Source: Marinimicrobium agarilyticum DSM 16975 (lineage in GTDB: Bacteria; Pseudomonadota; Gammaproteobacteria; Pseudomonadales; Cellvibrionaceae). From it: DNA of 64,000 nt. This document shows, in pieces, positions 26,528-36,754 of the stretch; position 1 is the first letter of the stretch, and every line of letters begins with the position of its first letter. Location: assembly GCF_000423345.1 (NCBI RefSeq), contig NZ_AUHU01000008.1, positions 1 through 64,000 of the forward strand, given 5' to 3'. A model generated the notes under the pieces. It was not told the origin of the DNA. It saw nothing but the letters and a program-made list of their open reading frames with translations, and did not search any database. A program made the position numbers and the translations under genes.

Positions 26528-28000
26528 ATGAATATCCAATCTTTCCCGCTTTTCAACGCCACCCGGCTCAGCGGTGTCCTTGGCATTGCCGGGCTGGTGT
26601 TAACCCTCTCACTGCCTGGCCCCGAAGGACTTTCGCCAGAGGCATGGCGGGCCCTGGGTTTAACCTGGCTGATGGCAGTGTTCTGGATCGCGGAAACGCT
26701 GCCATTGGCAGTTACGGCGCTTTTGCCCATCGTTTTGGGACCAGCGCTCGGGTTGGCCTCGCCCTCGGGGGCCACGCGGGACTACGCCCACCCGCTGATT
26801 TTCCTGTTTCTGGGTGGTTTCGTGCTGGGGCTGGCCATGGAACGCTGGCATCTGCACGAGCGCATTGCCCTGTGGATTCTCTCCGTGGTGGGAGGAACAG
26901 CCCAGCGCGAGATCGCCGGTTTTATGGTCGCCACCGCGTTCTTAAGCATGTGGGTCAGCAACACGGCCACCAGCATCATGATGTTGCCGATTGCGCTGTC
27001 GGTGATTCAGGTCAGAACCGACAAAAACGCCCTGGAGGGCAACCCCTACGCCGTCGCCTTGCTGTTGGCGGTGGCTTACGCCGCCAGCATCGGCGGCATC
27101 GCCACCCTGATCGGTACTCCACCCAATGCGCTGCTCGCGGCCTATCTGTCCGATCAACATCAGATTGAATTAGGTTTCGGCGAATGGATGCTGATCGGCT
27201 TGCCAGTCAGTGCCGTGATGCTGACACTCGCCTGGTTTTGGCTGAGTCAGGTGGTGGCCCGAGGGAAGACCGGCGGCATTGAGAAGGATACCTCTCCCTC
27301 CAGCACCGGTCGGTCAATGTTCCGGGAACGCCTTAGCGCCCAGGGACCGCTGACCCGGATGGAAAAACGGGTCGCTCTGGTTTTTTTACTGACGGCGGCG
27401 GCATGGATCACTCAGCCGTTCCTGGCCCAGTGGCTACCCGAAGACACACTCACCGATACCGGGATCGCGATAGCCTGCGCCATCGCATTGCACTTGCTGC
27501 CGGCCGGTGACGGCGAAAACCGTCTGATGAACTGGGAAACCTCGCAGAAACTGCCGTGGGGTGTGTTGCTGTTATTTGGCGGGGGTTTGGCCCTTGCAGG
27601 CATCATTCAGGATTCGGGACTGGCACAAGCCATCGCCTCCGCCCTGGAGCACCTGGACCGGTGGCCCACGGTGGCGATCGTGGCCACAGTGACCATTACG
27701 GTGATCTTCCTGACCGAGGTCACCAGCAACACCGCCACGGCGGCGGCGTTTCTGCCCTTGCTGGGCGCCCTCGCTCTGGCGCTGGGTTTACCGCCGGAGG
27801 CCTTGGCGGTGCCCGCCGCGATCGCCGCCAGCTGCGCGTTTATGCTGCCGGTCGCCACGCCTCCCAACGCCATTGTTTTCGGCTCGGGCCAATTGACCGT
27901 TCGGCAGATGGCCTCTGCCGGGCTGGCACTGAACCTGATGGGCGCCACACTGGTCACGGCGGTCGGCACCCTGCTGGTTTACTGGGGCGTCTTTCAGTGA
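26528..28000 (+). CDS. DASS (SLC13) family anion transporter
   Basis: A 490-residue inner-membrane transporter with about a dozen hydrophobic segments. The two pseudo-symmetric SNT signatures of the divalent-anion:sodium symporter family are present: SNTATSIMMLPIALS (about 140) and TSNTATAAAFLPL (about 400), each preceded by a helix hairpin. Members carry dicarboxylates such as succinate, or sulfate, with sodium. Substrate cannot be assigned from sequence, but the VATPPNAIVFGSG block near the C-terminus favours a dicarboxylate carrier. It is divergent from the hybrid kinase and converges on argH with only 18 bases between stops. Confidence 0.92.
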   Translation: MNIQSFPLFNATRLSGVLGIAGLVLTLSLPGPEGLSPEAWRALGLTWLMAVFWIAETLPLAVTALLPIVLGPALGLASPSGATRDYAHPLIFLFLGGFVLGLAMERWHLHERIALWILSVVGGTAQREIAGFMVATAFLSMWVSNTATSIMMLPIALSVIQVRTDKNALEGNPYAVALLLAVAYAASIGGIATLIGTPPNALLAAYLSDQHQIELGFGEWMLIGLPVSAVMLTLAWFWLSQVVARGKTGGIEKDTSPSSTGRSMFRERLSAQGPLTRMEKRVALVFLLTAAAWITQPFLAQWLPEDTLTDTGIAIACAIALHLLPAGDGENRLMNWETSQKLPWGVLLLFGGGLALAGIIQDSGLAQAIASALEHLDRWPTVAIVATVTITVIFLTEVTSNTATAAAFLPLLGALALALGLPPEALAVPAAIAASCAFMLPVATPPNAIVFGSGQLTVRQMASAGLALNLMGATLVTAVGTLLVYWGVFQ

Positions 28001-28018
28001 AAGCTTGTGCGCCCCCTC

Positions 28019-29425
28019 TTAGCTCTCTAGCGTAGCCCGGGCGCGCTTGACCGCCGCGCGCACCTGCTCCGGGGCGGTGCCGCCGGTGTGATTGCGGGCC
28101 GCGACCGAGCCTTCCAGGGTCAGGACCTCGAACACGTCCTCCTCGATGGTCTCGGAGAACTGCTTGAGCTCATCCAGGGTCATTTCCGAAAGGTCCTTGC
28201 CGGTCTTGATGCCGTAGGCGACCGATTTACCCACCACCTCGTGGGCGTCACGGAACGGGGTGCCTTTGCGCACCAGGTAGTCCGCCAGGTCGGTGGCGGT
28301 GGAGAAGCCGCGGCGGGCGGCCTCGTACATGTTGTCTTTGCGCGATTCGATGGCCGGAACCATATCGGCGAACGCGCGCAGGCAATCCTTCACGGTATCC
28401 ACCGCATCGAACAGCGGCTCTTTGTCTTCCTGATTGTCCTTGTTGTAGGCCAGCGGCTGGGATTTCATCAATGTCAGCAGGCTGATCAGGTGGCCATTGA
28501 CCCGGCCGGTTTTGCCGCGCACCAGCTCGGGCACATCCGGATTTTTCTTCTGGGGCATGATCGAGGAGCCGGTACAGAACCGATCCGGCAGATTGATGAA
28601 GCCGAACTGGGCCGAGGTCCAGAGCACCAACTCCTCGCTGGCGCGAGAGAGGTGGGTCATCAGAATACTGGCGAAGCTGCAGAATTCGATGGCGAAATCC
28701 CGGTCGCTGACCGAGTCCAGGGAGTTTTCCGTGGGCTTGTCAAAACCCAGTAGCTCGGCCGTCATGGCACGGTCGATGGGGTAGGTGGTTCCGGCCAGGG
28801 CGGCGGCGCCCAGGGGCGACTGGTTCATGCGCGCGCGGCAGTCCAGCAGGCGGCCGTGGTCGCGCTGGAGCATTTCAAACCAGGCCAGCAGGTGGTGGCC
28901 AAAGGTGACCGGCTGGGCGCTCTGCAGGTGGGTAAAGCCGGGCATGATGGTGTCGGCTTCCCGCTCGGCCAGATCCAGCAGGCCCTGTTGCAACCGGGTG
29001 AGTTCAGCGCTGACCGCGTCAATCTCGTCCCGCAGGTAGAGGCGGATATCCGTGGCCACCTGGTCGTTGCGCGACCGCCCGGTATGCAATTTCTTGCCGG
29101 CGATGCCGATGCGCTCGGTGAGCGCCGCCTCGACGTTCATGTGCACGTCTTCAAGCGCCACCGACCATTTGAATTGACCGGCTTCGATATCGGCCCGCAC
29201 CGCTTCCAGGCCGTCCAGAATCAGGTCGCGCTCCTCAAGGCTCAGCACGCCCACCTTGGCCAACATGGTGGCGTGCGCCACCGAGCCCTTGATGTCATGC
29301 TGGTAGAGGCGATAATCAAAACCGACCGACGCGGTAAAACGTTCGACAAAGGCGTCGACGGGCTCGGAAAAGCGGCCGCCCCAGGATTGGTTGGTCTGCT
29401 CCGAAGATTGATCGCTCTGACTCAT
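28019..29425 (-). CDS. argH: Argininosuccinate lyase
   Basis: A 468-residue enzyme of the fumarase/aspartase superfamily that cleaves argininosuccinate to arginine and fumarate, the last step of arginine synthesis. The superfamily signature [12 protein letters not shown], with the mobile-loop catalytic Ser, is intact, as are the other conserved regions [13 protein letters not shown] and [11 protein letters not shown]. The reading frame stays open far upstream, but the ATG at 29425 ([19 protein letters not shown]) gives the family N-terminus. It is divergent from algZ, an arrangement conserved in Pseudomonas relatives. Confidence 0.97.
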   Translation of the reverse strand: MSQSDQSSEQTNQSWGGRFSEPVDAFVERFTASVGFDYRLYQHDIKGSVAHATMLAKVGVLSLEERDLILDGLEAVRADIEAGQFKWSVALEDVHMNVEAALTERIGIAGKKLHTGRSRNDQVATDIRLYLRDEIDAVSAELTRLQQGLLDLAEREADTIMPGFTHLQSAQPVTFGHHLLAWFEMLQRDHGRLLDCRARMNQSPLGAAALAGTTYPIDRAMTAELLGFDKPTENSLDSVSDRDFAIEFCSFASILMTHLSRASEELVLWTSAQFGFINLPDRFCTGSSIMPQKKNPDVPELVRGKTGRVNGHLISLLTLMKSQPLAYNKDNQEDKEPLFDAVDTVKDCLRAFADMVPAIESRKDNMYEAARRGFSTATDLADYLVRKGTPFRDAHEVVGKSVAYGIKTGKDLSEMTLDELKQFSETIEEDVFEVLTLEGSVAARNHTGGTAPEQVRAAVKRARATLES

Positions 29426-29546
29426 GAAGACACTCGCTGTAGTTTGACGTGAGTAACAAATTTGGCGTCGGGGACTACCGAAATCGCGGGAAACGCGTAG
29501 GATAGCCTCGAAAAGGGCGCACAGTATAAACCAGAAGGGCTCTGTT

Positions 29547-30596
29547 TTGACCGATTCCCCCTCCAGCCGCACCGACCGAGCGGAAAGCGACAGCTTTCTG
29601 CCCAACCTGTGTGCCCCCCAGGCCGTGCTGATCCTGGTGTTGGTGGCGGAACTGCTGGCGTTGCTGTTGGCCATGATCAACCGTGGTCTCGCGCAGTTCA
29701 GTTGGGATGCCGTGGCGCTCTACTCATTCCAGGTGCAGTGGATCGTGTTGGTCAGCGCCATACTGCTGTGCCGCCTGCAGCCCGCTCTCAACCGGTGGCC
29801 CCCGATGCGCGCCGGTATCGTCAGCTACGGGCTGGTGCTGGTAGTGACACTGGTGTTCTCGCTGCTCGGGCAGTGGCTGATGCAAGGGTTTCTCGGCGCC
29901 CCCTGGTCACTGAACCTTTGGCACCTGGCCGAAAACCTGCTGACTGCCGCCATCCTGGCGGGCATCGGTTTGCGCTACCTTTACCTGCAGCAACAACTGC
30001 GCAACCAGCAGCAGGCCGAACTCAACGCCCGCATCCAGGCATTGCAGTCGCGTATTCGCCCGCACTTCCTGTTCAACAGCCTCAACAGTATCGCCAGTCT
30101 GATCACCACCGCGCCGGAGCGGGCCGAGCGCGCCGTGGAAGACCTGGCGTCATTGTTTCGCGCCAGCCTGGCCGAGCCAGCGCTCATCCCGCTTTCCCGG
30201 GAGCTGGAACTCTGCCGGGGCTATCTTGCCATGGAGCAACTGCGCCTGGGTGACCGGCTGCGGGTGGACTGGCACCTGGAGGAACTGCCCGAACGCATCA
30301 TGATTCCGGCGTTGCTGCTCCAACCGTTGCTGGAAAATGCCGTCTTTCACGGCATCGAACCGCGCCCGGAGGGCGGTGATATCCAGATTCAGATCGCCCG
30401 CTCCGGCACACAATTGGCGATCCGGATCGACAATCCCCTGCCCGCCGATGGGCGCTCGAGCGCGCGACAGACCAATAAAATGGCGCTGGATAATGTCCGC
30501 CACCGCCTGCAGGCCCACTTCGGCCAGGGCGCCCGCTTGTCCGAAACCCGCGATGGCGGTAGGTTTACGCTGATTATCACTTATCCGATGGAGTGA
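29547..30596 (+). CDS. algZ: LytS/AlgZ-type sensor histidine kinase
   Basis: A 349-residue membrane kinase of the unorthodox LytS/AlgZ (FimS) class. Four hydrophobic segments occupy about residues 25-150. The His_kinase domain has the acceptor His in [12 protein letters not shown] (about 178) and the N box [12 protein letters not shown]; the C-terminal ATP lid is short, as in this class. The start codon is TTG at 29547, preceded by GAAGGG. It ends four bases before algR. In pseudomonads the pair controls alginate, twitching motility and virulence; here the regulon is unknown. Confidence 0.92.
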   Translation: MTDSPSSRTDRAESDSFLPNLCAPQAVLILVLVAELLALLLAMINRGLAQFSWDAVALYSFQVQWIVLVSAILLCRLQPALNRWPPMRAGIVSYGLVLVVTLVFSLLGQWLMQGFLGAPWSLNLWHLAENLLTAAILAGIGLRYLYLQQQLRNQQQAELNARIQALQSRIRPHFLFNSLNSIASLITTAPERAERAVEDLASLFRASLAEPALIPLSRELELCRGYLAMEQLRLGDRLRVDWHLEELPERIMIPALLLQPLLENAVFHGIEPRPEGGDIQIQIARSGTQLAIRIDNPLPADGRSSARQTNKMALDNVRHRLQAHFGQGARLSETRDGGRFTLIITYPME

Positions 30597-30599
30597 GCC

Positions 30600-31325
30600 A
30601 TGGACGTACTGATCGTCGACGATGAACCCCTCGCGCGCGCGCGCCTGGCCCGGATGGTGGGACAGCTGGAAGGCTATTGTGTGGTCGCCGAAGCGGGCGA
30701 TGCCGCCTCCGCCATGACCGCGATTCAACAGCACGACCCGGATGTGGTCCTGCTGGATGTGCGCATGCCGGGGGAGGACGGCGTCAAAGCCGCCCATCAG
30801 ATCGGCGCGCTGGAGGACCCGCCCGCCGTGATTTTCTGTACAGCCTTTGACGAGTATGCGCTGGATGCCTTCGGCACCCGGGCCGTGGGGTATTTGCTCA
30901 AACCAGTGCGCCGCGAACAGCTCGAAGCGGTATTGGAGAAAGCCCGCACCCCCAACAAGCTGCAAAAACAGGCGCAGCAAGGCTCGCCTGCAGGCCGCCA
31001 TCACATCAGCGCCAAAACCCCACGCGGCGTGGAGCTGATACCGCTTGAGAACGTGCGCTATTTTATGGCGGACCAGAAATACGTCACCGTCTACCACACC
31101 GGCGGCGAACACCTGCTGGACGATACCCTGAAAGAGCTGGAGGACGAATTCGGCGAGCGCTTTTTACGCACCCACCGCAGCGCTCTGGTGTCCGTGCCCC
31201 ACATTCAGGCCATGGAACGGGACAGCGAAGGGCACTATCGGGTCAGGCTGGCGGACACTCAGGAAAAGCCCCCGGTCAGCCGACGCCATGCCAGCACTCT
31301 GAAAGAATTGCTTCAGAACCTATAA
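30600..31325 (+). CDS. algR: LytTR response regulator AlgR
   Basis: A 241-residue response regulator: receiver domain (1-120) with the acidic pair D7-D8 and phospho-acceptor D53 in LLDVRMPG, Lys in YLLKPVRR, then a LytTR DNA-binding domain (about 140-241) with FMADQKYVTVYH and FLRTHRSALVSV. Directly downstream of algZ with three bases between them. The gene order algZ-algR-hemC-hemD is conserved in Pseudomonas, which supports the name. Confidence 0.94.
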   Translation: MDVLIVDDEPLARARLARMVGQLEGYCVVAEAGDAASAMTAIQQHDPDVVLLDVRMPGEDGVKAAHQIGALEDPPAVIFCTAFDEYALDAFGTRAVGYLLKPVRREQLEAVLEKARTPNKLQKQAQQGSPAGRHHISAKTPRGVELIPLENVRYFMADQKYVTVYHTGGEHLLDDTLKELEDEFGERFLRTHRSALVSVPHIQAMERDSEGHYRVRLADTQEKPPVSRRHASTLKELLQNL

Positions 31326-31373
31326 CCTCAACGACAGACTGTCCGTCCGGGAGGAGAAGCGCAGAGGGCCGCG

Positions 31374-32288
31374 CTACTCGGTATCATCGGAATGGATTTG
31401 CTGGTAAGTCTCAGCGGCCCGGTTGAGTTTTTCGAAGAGGACGGGGGTTGAGTTGTCGAACGGGTCGTGACCCCGGTCGGCGCGCTCGCGCTCCAGTGAC
31501 TGATACCGACGCTCCGCCATTTTTTCAATCCGCTGCCGATCCTCGGGGCTCAACTCAAAGCCCATATCCTTCAGGTTTCTATCGATACTCCCTTCCCGAA
31601 ACCCGCCGGCGGGGAGCGCGTCGTATCCACGCCGGTTCGCGATCTCAGTCCAGGCGAACGCTTCCATCAGTCGCTGACGGGCCTCTTCCTTCTGGCCGTT
31701 CTGATTGGCCTCCAACGCGCGCGAGGTCGCATTGAACGCCAACAGATCCAACGCAAAGACCGAGCCACCCACCGCCGCCTGCTTCAGCAGCACTTCAGCG
31801 CGCAGGAAGTCCCGCTCCCGGGCCGCCTTGAAGCCCAACCGCTGCTGGGCATACATGTCGCCCGTGGCCGCCAAAGCCTCCAGGGTTTCTTGATCATAGT
31901 ATTGGTAGCCGGTGGATTCACGATCAAACCCACGTGCATGCGCCCACTCCCGGGCCGCGGCCTCTTCCTCCGGTGTGATGCCGGCCGCCGCCACCAACTC
32001 CGCCTCCGTGGAGCTATCGGACAGGCGGGCGATGCGCTCACGCAGCCCATCCGCCTCGGGCGACGGGTCAGCCTGGGTGCTTTGCTCAATTTGACCCGTG
32101 AGTTTATCCCGCAAGGCGAGCCAGGCGGTTTCGTCCTGCTCGCTCGCGCCGGTCTCTTGGGGCGCCGGCTTCTGAATGGGGGCAGGGGAGATTTCGGTTG
32201 ACTCGCGCTCGACAGGCCCCGGGGCAAGCAGGAACCAGCCGCCGACGGCCACCAACCCCAGAATGAGCAACGACAGAATGGTTCGCAT
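31374..32288 (-). CDS. Membrane-anchored hypothetical protein with Sel1-like helical region
   Basis: A 304-residue protein of unknown function. One N-terminal hydrophobic segment (LLILGLVAVGGWFLLA) serves as signal anchor, followed by a Pro/Glu-rich spacer (about 25-60). The core (about 130-250) contains helix pairs such as GDMYAQQRLGFKAARERDF and LLKQAAVGGSVFALDLLA that look like degenerate Sel1/TPR repeats. Expected location: periplasmic side of the inner membrane. It is convergent with algR and divergent from hemC. I cannot assign a role. Confidence 0.75.
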   Translation of the reverse strand: MRTILSLLILGLVAVGGWFLLAPGPVERESTEISPAPIQKPAPQETGASEQDETAWLALRDKLTGQIEQSTQADPSPEADGLRERIARLSDSSTEAELVAAAGITPEEEAAAREWAHARGFDRESTGYQYYDQETLEALAATGDMYAQQRLGFKAARERDFLRAEVLLKQAAVGGSVFALDLLAFNATSRALEANQNGQKEEARQRLMEAFAWTEIANRRGYDALPAGGFREGSIDRNLKDMGFELSPEDRQRIEKMAERRYQSLERERADRGHDPFDNSTPVLFEKLNRAAETYQQIHSDDTE

Positions 32289-32397
32289 ACAGTTCGGCCC
32301 CGTAACCGGCGTGCTTGGTTTCGTGAATAAGGTCCAGTTTAGAGGGCTGCGGGAAAACGGTCTAACCAGAGCGCCCGTTGCCCCCGCCTCTGTCTGG

Positions 32398-32403
32398 TAT
32401 CAT
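32398..32403 (+). promoter_or_regulatory. Possible -10 element of the hem operon
   Basis: TATCAT lies 34 bases ahead of the hemC ATG. A good -35 at the correct distance is not evident, so this is a weak call. Confidence 0.3.
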
Positions 32404-32437
32404 CGCGCTTTTACTTGCAGCCGCGACTGGACGATTT

Positions 32438-33376
32438 ATGCCCGAAACCTTACGCATCGCCACCCGAAAATCCCTGCTGGCTCTGTGGCAGGCGGAATAT
32501 GTCAAATCCGAACTGGAAAAGCACCACTCGGGCCTGACCGTGGAGCTGGTGCCGCTCACCAGCCGGGGCGACAAGATTCTGGATGTGCCGCTGGCAAAAG
32601 TGGGCGGCAAAGGCCTGTTCGTCAAAGAGCTGGAACACGCCATCACCAACGACGAAGCGGACATTGCGGTGCACTCCATGAAGGATGTGCCCATGGAATT
32701 CCCTGAAGGGCTGGGCCTGCCGGTGATCTGTCCGCGCGAAGACCCGCGCGATGCCTTTGTGTCCAACCAGTTCGAGCAGCTCAGCGACATGCCCGCCGGC
32801 AGTGTGGTGGGCACCTCCAGCCTGCGCCGCCAGTGTCAGATTCTGGCGGCCCGCCCGGACCTGCATGTGAAATTCCTGCGCGGCAACGTCCAGACCCGCC
32901 TGCGCAAACTTGATGACGGTGAGTACGACGCCATTGTGCTCGCCACCGCCGGATTGGTCCGGCTTGAGCTGGACGAGCGCATCCGCAGCCGCATCGCCCC
33001 GGAAGAATCCCTGCCCGCGGGCGGGCAGGGCGCCGTAGGCATTGAGTGCCGCAATGACGATGCGCGCACCATTGAGCTGATCAAGCCCTTGCATCACGAA
33101 CCCACCGCCGAGCTGGTGCGCGCCGAGCGCGCCATGAACCGGCGCCTTGAAGGCGGCTGCCAGGTGCCCATCGCCTGCTATGCTATTCCCTGTGAAGAGG
33201 GTCTGTGGTTGCGCGGTCTGGTGGGCTCGCCGGACGGGACCGAAATGCTTTACGACGAGATTCGCGGCCCCATCCCCGAGGGCGAGGCCATGGGCATCGC
33301 GCTGGCGGAGCGTCTGCTGGACGCAGGCGCCGGCCGGATTCTGGCAGAAGTTTACGGGGAGGAGCGCCCGCGGTGA
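32438..33376 (+). CDS. hemC: Hydroxymethylbilane synthase (porphobilinogen deaminase)
   Basis: A 312-residue enzyme that polymerises four porphobilinogen units into hydroxymethylbilane in tetrapyrrole synthesis. C241 in [10 protein letters not shown] binds the dipyrromethane cofactor. The Asp and Arg residues of the active site are in HSMKDVPM and [10 protein letters not shown]. The ATG at 32438 gives the normal N-terminus [12 protein letters not shown]. It overlaps the hemD start by four bases. Confidence 0.97.
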   Translation: MPETLRIATRKSLLALWQAEYVKSELEKHHSGLTVELVPLTSRGDKILDVPLAKVGGKGLFVKELEHAITNDEADIAVHSMKDVPMEFPEGLGLPVICPREDPRDAFVSNQFEQLSDMPAGSVVGTSSLRRQCQILAARPDLHVKFLRGNVQTRLRKLDDGEYDAIVLATAGLVRLELDERIRSRIAPEESLPAGGQGAVGIECRNDDARTIELIKPLHHEPTAELVRAERAMNRRLEGGCQVPIACYAIPCEEGLWLRGLVGSPDGTEMLYDEIRGPIPEGEAMGIALAERLLDAGAGRILAEVYGEERPR

Positions 33377-34206
33377 GCAGCCTCTCTGGCCTACAGGTCC
33401 TGGTGACCCGGCCGGAACCCCAGGCCGGGCGCTGGTCCGAACAGCTCAAAGCGCTCGGTGTCGTGCCATTGGTGGCGCCGATGATGAGCCTGGAAGCCGT
33501 GAAGGAGCCGGCGGCCAAAGAGGCGGTCAAGGCCTGCATCATGGACTTCGACCTCTACCAGAAAGCGATTTTCGTCAGCCAGAACGCTGTGACCCATGCC
33601 TTTGAATGGCTCGATCACTACTGGCCCCAACTGCCTCTGGGTGTGGAATACTACGGCGTGGGCGAACGCACCGCCCGGGCCCTGGCGGATGAGAACGTCG
33701 AAGTTACCGCCTGGCAGTCCCGCGGCGCCATGAACAGCGAAGCGCTGCTGGAAGCGCCGGAGTTGCAGAATGTGGCCGAACAGCGCATTGTGATTTTTCG
33801 CGGGGTCGGCGGTCGCGGTCTGCTCGGCCAGACTCTGAGCGAACGTGGCGCCCGGGTGGATTACTGCGAACTGTATGAACGCCGTTGCCCCGCCGACGCC
33901 CCACAGCGGTTACAGAACGCGATCGCGCAGGGCCCGGCCTCCAGACTGATCGTCGCTTTACACAGCGCCGAGACTCTGGACAATTACCATTGGGCGCGGT
34001 GCCAACTGACCGACGCCCCCAACGCCCTGGCCCAGGCTCCTTTACTGGTGCCGGGCGAACGTGTTGCTCAACATGCCCGGGCTCTGGGGTACCGCCACCT
34101 GGCGGTGGCCGAGAACGCCACGGACCCAAGCATGCTGGAGGCTCTGCGAGCCGCCAGCCAGGACCCAGCACTTTTTCAGACCGACGGAACCCGCTACCGT
34201 GACTGA
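33373..34206 (+). CDS. hemD: Uroporphyrinogen-III synthase
   Basis: A 277-residue enzyme that closes and inverts ring D of hydroxymethylbilane to give uroporphyrinogen III. The family is poorly conserved. Recognisable here are the N-terminal [11 protein letters not shown], the [11 protein letters not shown] region, the [12 protein letters not shown] segment and the inter-domain YERRCPAD. The start is a GTG overlapping the hemC stop (GTGA). The open frame extends upstream into hemC, but that part is out of the family. Confidence 0.94.
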   Translation: MSSLSGLQVLVTRPEPQAGRWSEQLKALGVVPLVAPMMSLEAVKEPAAKEAVKACIMDFDLYQKAIFVSQNAVTHAFEWLDHYWPQLPLGVEYYGVGERTARALADENVEVTAWQSRGAMNSEALLEAPELQNVAEQRIVIFRGVGGRGLLGQTLSERGARVDYCELYERRCPADAPQRLQNAIAQGPASRLIVALHSAETLDNYHWARCQLTDAPNALAQAPLLVPGERVAQHARALGYRHLAVAENATDPSMLEALRAASQDPALFQTDGTRYRD

Positions 34207-35398
34207 CAACGACAAGCCCGACGCCCAACCCGACACCGAGGACAAGCCCGCCGAAACCCCGGCCGAGGCTTCCAGGCCGGCTTCACCCTCCGCCGCCCCA
34301 AAGGGCGAAAAACCGCGCCGCCGCCGCGTCCTGCATTGGGGGCGCTGGCTGTTCGCCGTATTCTGGGTGGGGCTGACGCTCGCCGCCGGCTACGGCGTCT
34401 GGTGGGTCTGGCAAGACCTGAACGAACAGCGCGCGACTGTCGCCGATCTTCGCGAGACGATCGCCGAACAGGGCGAAACGCTCGAGCGGCAAGACCGTGA
34501 ACTCCGCCAGGCACCCGAACAGCTCAAACGCGAGTTCAGTACCGAACTCGACCAGGCCCGCCGGGGCCAGTCCGAACTGCTGTCGAGCCTGGAACAGCGC
34601 ATGAACCGGGTCGACCGGCGCCTGAGCGCGATCGCCAGTACCAACCGGGAAGACTGGAAGTTGGCGGAAGCCGAGTACCTCTTGCGCCTGGCCAATCAGC
34701 GCCTGGTGCTGGAACGGGACAGCGTCAACGCCCTGGCCCTGGCGGAAACCGCCGACGCCATCTTGCGGGATCTGGGCGACAGTGACCTGCTGCCCGTGCG
34801 CCGCGCCCTGGCGAGCGATATAGAAGCCCTCAAACTGGCGGATCAAGTGGACCGGGAAGGCATCTACCTGCGCTTGCTCGCCCTCGGTGAGCAGCTGCCC
34901 ACTCTGCCCATTGTTGAACCCATGCGCGCGCCCGAGGGCGAAGGCACCGTCAACGATGCCCAAGGGGAGCAGGCCGGCGGCGTCTGGAATACCATCAAAG
35001 GCAGTTTCCAGCGCATGATGGAGCGCCTGAGCAGCCACATCCGCATCCGTCAGCACGACAAACCGATTGAGGCCCTGGCCGACCCGCGCGAGCAGTACCT
35101 GCTGCGCCAGCAATTGCAACTGATGCTGGAGCAGGCCCAGGCCGCGCTCCTTCGGGAACAGAGTCAGCTCTACCAGAACAGCCTGAACCGCGCCGCCGAC
35201 TGGATCGAGGCGCACTTCGCGCTCAACCCTCAGACCGAGACGGTCATGGCGCGGCTGAGGGAGCTCGCCGAGATCGATATCGCCCCGGAATTGCCCGACC
35301 TGGACGATGCCCTCAACCTGCTCGAGACCCATATCGAGCGTCAGCACCGCCTCTCGCCCGGGTTTCAGGATGCACCGGCTGAGGAGGCCGAGTCATGA
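34199..35398 (+). CDS. hemX: HemX family membrane protein
   Basis: A 399-residue protein of the HemX family, often labelled uroporphyrinogen-III C-methyltransferase although it lacks the methyltransferase motifs. Charged Pro-rich cytoplasmic N-terminus (about 1-45), one membrane segment (WLFAVFWVGLTLAAGYGVW), a long coiled coil (about 75-150) and a helical periplasmic domain. The GTG start at 34199 overlaps hemD by eight bases; the open frame continues upstream but within hemD. Likely a scaffold or regulator for tetrapyrrole enzymes; biochemical role is uncertain. Confidence 0.92.
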   Translation: MTDNDKPDAQPDTEDKPAETPAEASRPASPSAAPKGEKPRRRRVLHWGRWLFAVFWVGLTLAAGYGVWWVWQDLNEQRATVADLRETIAEQGETLERQDRELRQAPEQLKREFSTELDQARRGQSELLSSLEQRMNRVDRRLSAIASTNREDWKLAEAEYLLRLANQRLVLERDSVNALALAETADAILRDLGDSDLLPVRRALASDIEALKLADQVDREGIYLRLLALGEQLPTLPIVEPMRAPEGEGTVNDAQGEQAGGVWNTIKGSFQRMMERLSSHIRIRQHDKPIEALADPREQYLLRQQLQLMLEQAQAALLREQSQLYQNSLNRAADWIEAHFALNPQTETVMARLRELAEIDIAPELPDLDDALNLLETHIERQHRLSPGFQDAPAEEAES

Positions 35399-36639
35399 AG
35401 CGGGCCCTGATTTTCGTGGTACTGGCGATGGTGCTCGGGGCCCTGACCCTGAGCGCCATTCAGGCTGACAGCGGTTATGTATTGATTGCCCTGGGCAATA
35501 CCAGCGTCGAGATGAGTTTCTGGCTGGCGCTGTTGCTGTTGCTGGGTACGTGGGGGCTTATTTGGCTGGTACTGAAGTTGCTGCGCGGCAGCGTCAAAGC
35601 CGGGCGCAAAGTCTCGGAAAGCCTGTTTTCCGGCACCAGCGCCCGCGCCCAACGCCGCACCGCCAGCGGTCTGGTGGACTTTATCGAAGGCAACTGGAAG
35701 CACGCCCAACGCAAGCTCTTACGGGCGGCCCCCAAATCCGAAACGCCCCTGATCAACTACCTGGCTGCCGCCCGCTGCTCCTACGAACAGGGCGACAACC
35801 ACACCGCACTCGAGCTGTTGCACAAAGCCGAGCAAAGCAGCCCCAACAGCGAACTGGCGGTGGCCCTGACTCAGGCCCGAATGCAGCTGATGAGCCGCCG
35901 ATACGAACAGTGCCTGGCCACGCTTGAGCGGGTCAAGCGCAAGGCGCCCCAGCATCCGGTGGTACTCGACCTCCTGCGTCAGGTGTATATCGCTCTGCAG
36001 GACTGGGACGCATTGAAAGCGCTGATGCCAAGCCTGCGCGCTTACGGTAACCAGGGCGAGGCAGCGCTGGACAAGCTTGCCAGCCAACTGCACCGGGCGC
36101 TGCTGGAGCAGGCCGGTCAGCGCGCCCGGGGGCTGAGCCCCGACCGGGCCAAAGAGTTGCTAAACCGCCAGTGGCGGGAGGTGCCCGGAGCCCTGCGCAA
36201 AGAGCCGGACGTGGCAGAGCTCTATGCCCGGCAACTGCTGGCCAGCGGCCTGCCGATCGAAGCGCAACACCTGGTCCAGAAAACTCTGGACAAGCACTGG
36301 TCTCCGGCGTTGGTGCGACTCTATGGCCTCATTCCTGCGGGCGATGTCGGCCAACAGTTGATTACCGCTGAAAGCTGGTTGAAGAAGCGCCCGGCCGACC
36401 CCCTGCTGCTGCTGACACTGGGCCGGCTGAGCTTGCGCAACCAGCTTTGGGGCAAGGCGCGCGACTACTTCCAGAGCAGTCTGAAGCTGAACAGTCACCC
36501 CGAAACCTGCGCCGAACTGGCCCGGTTGCTGGCGCACCTCGGAGAGCACAAGAAAAGCACCGAATACTATCAGCAGGGCCTGCTGCTCACCACCGAGCGC
36601 TTGCCCGACCTGCCCCTGCCCAAGGACGCTCAGCCGTAG
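35395..36639 (+). CDS. hemY: HemY-type TPR membrane protein
   Basis: A 414-residue protein with two N-terminal membrane segments (about 5-22 and 42-64) forming the HemY N domain, then TPR-like helical repeats (about 110-400), for example LRAAPKSETPLINYLAAARC and a repeat near the end with AELARLLAHLGEHKKSTEYY. Its start overlaps the hemX stop (ATGA). This proteobacterial protein is unrelated to the protoporphyrinogen oxidase also called HemY. It belongs to the haem operon; the exact role is not settled. Confidence 0.92.
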   Translation: MKRALIFVVLAMVLGALTLSAIQADSGYVLIALGNTSVEMSFWLALLLLLGTWGLIWLVLKLLRGSVKAGRKVSESLFSGTSARAQRRTASGLVDFIEGNWKHAQRKLLRAAPKSETPLINYLAAARCSYEQGDNHTALELLHKAEQSSPNSELAVALTQARMQLMSRRYEQCLATLERVKRKAPQHPVVLDLLRQVYIALQDWDALKALMPSLRAYGNQGEAALDKLASQLHRALLEQAGQRARGLSPDRAKELLNRQWREVPGALRKEPDVAELYARQLLASGLPIEAQHLVQKTLDKHWSPALVRLYGLIPAGDVGQQLITAESWLKKRPADPLLLLTLGRLSLRNQLWGKARDYFQSSLKLNSHPETCAELARLLAHLGEHKKSTEYYQQGLLLTTERLPDLPLPKDAQP

Positions 36640-36665
36640 CGGGGTGTTAACACGACCCAAGAACA

Positions 36666-36683
36666 GGGCACGCCCTCGTGCCC
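36666..36683 (+). terminator. Hairpin after the hem operon
   Basis: GGGCACG-CCCT-CGTGCCC forms a perfect seven-base-pair stem with a four-base loop, 26 bases after the hemY stop. No T run follows, so strength is uncertain. Confidence 0.45.
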
Positions 36684-36754
36684 GGCCATTCGACTTTCAA
36701 GAAATAACAACCATGTGATCACGCAGTAAGGATCAGCATTCAAAGGAGATTGCT

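Noticed and set aside
29609-30253. Alternative-frame open reading of 214 codons inside algZ
   Set aside because: The algZ frame has the kinase motifs; the other frame is Pro/Arg/Gly-rich noise.
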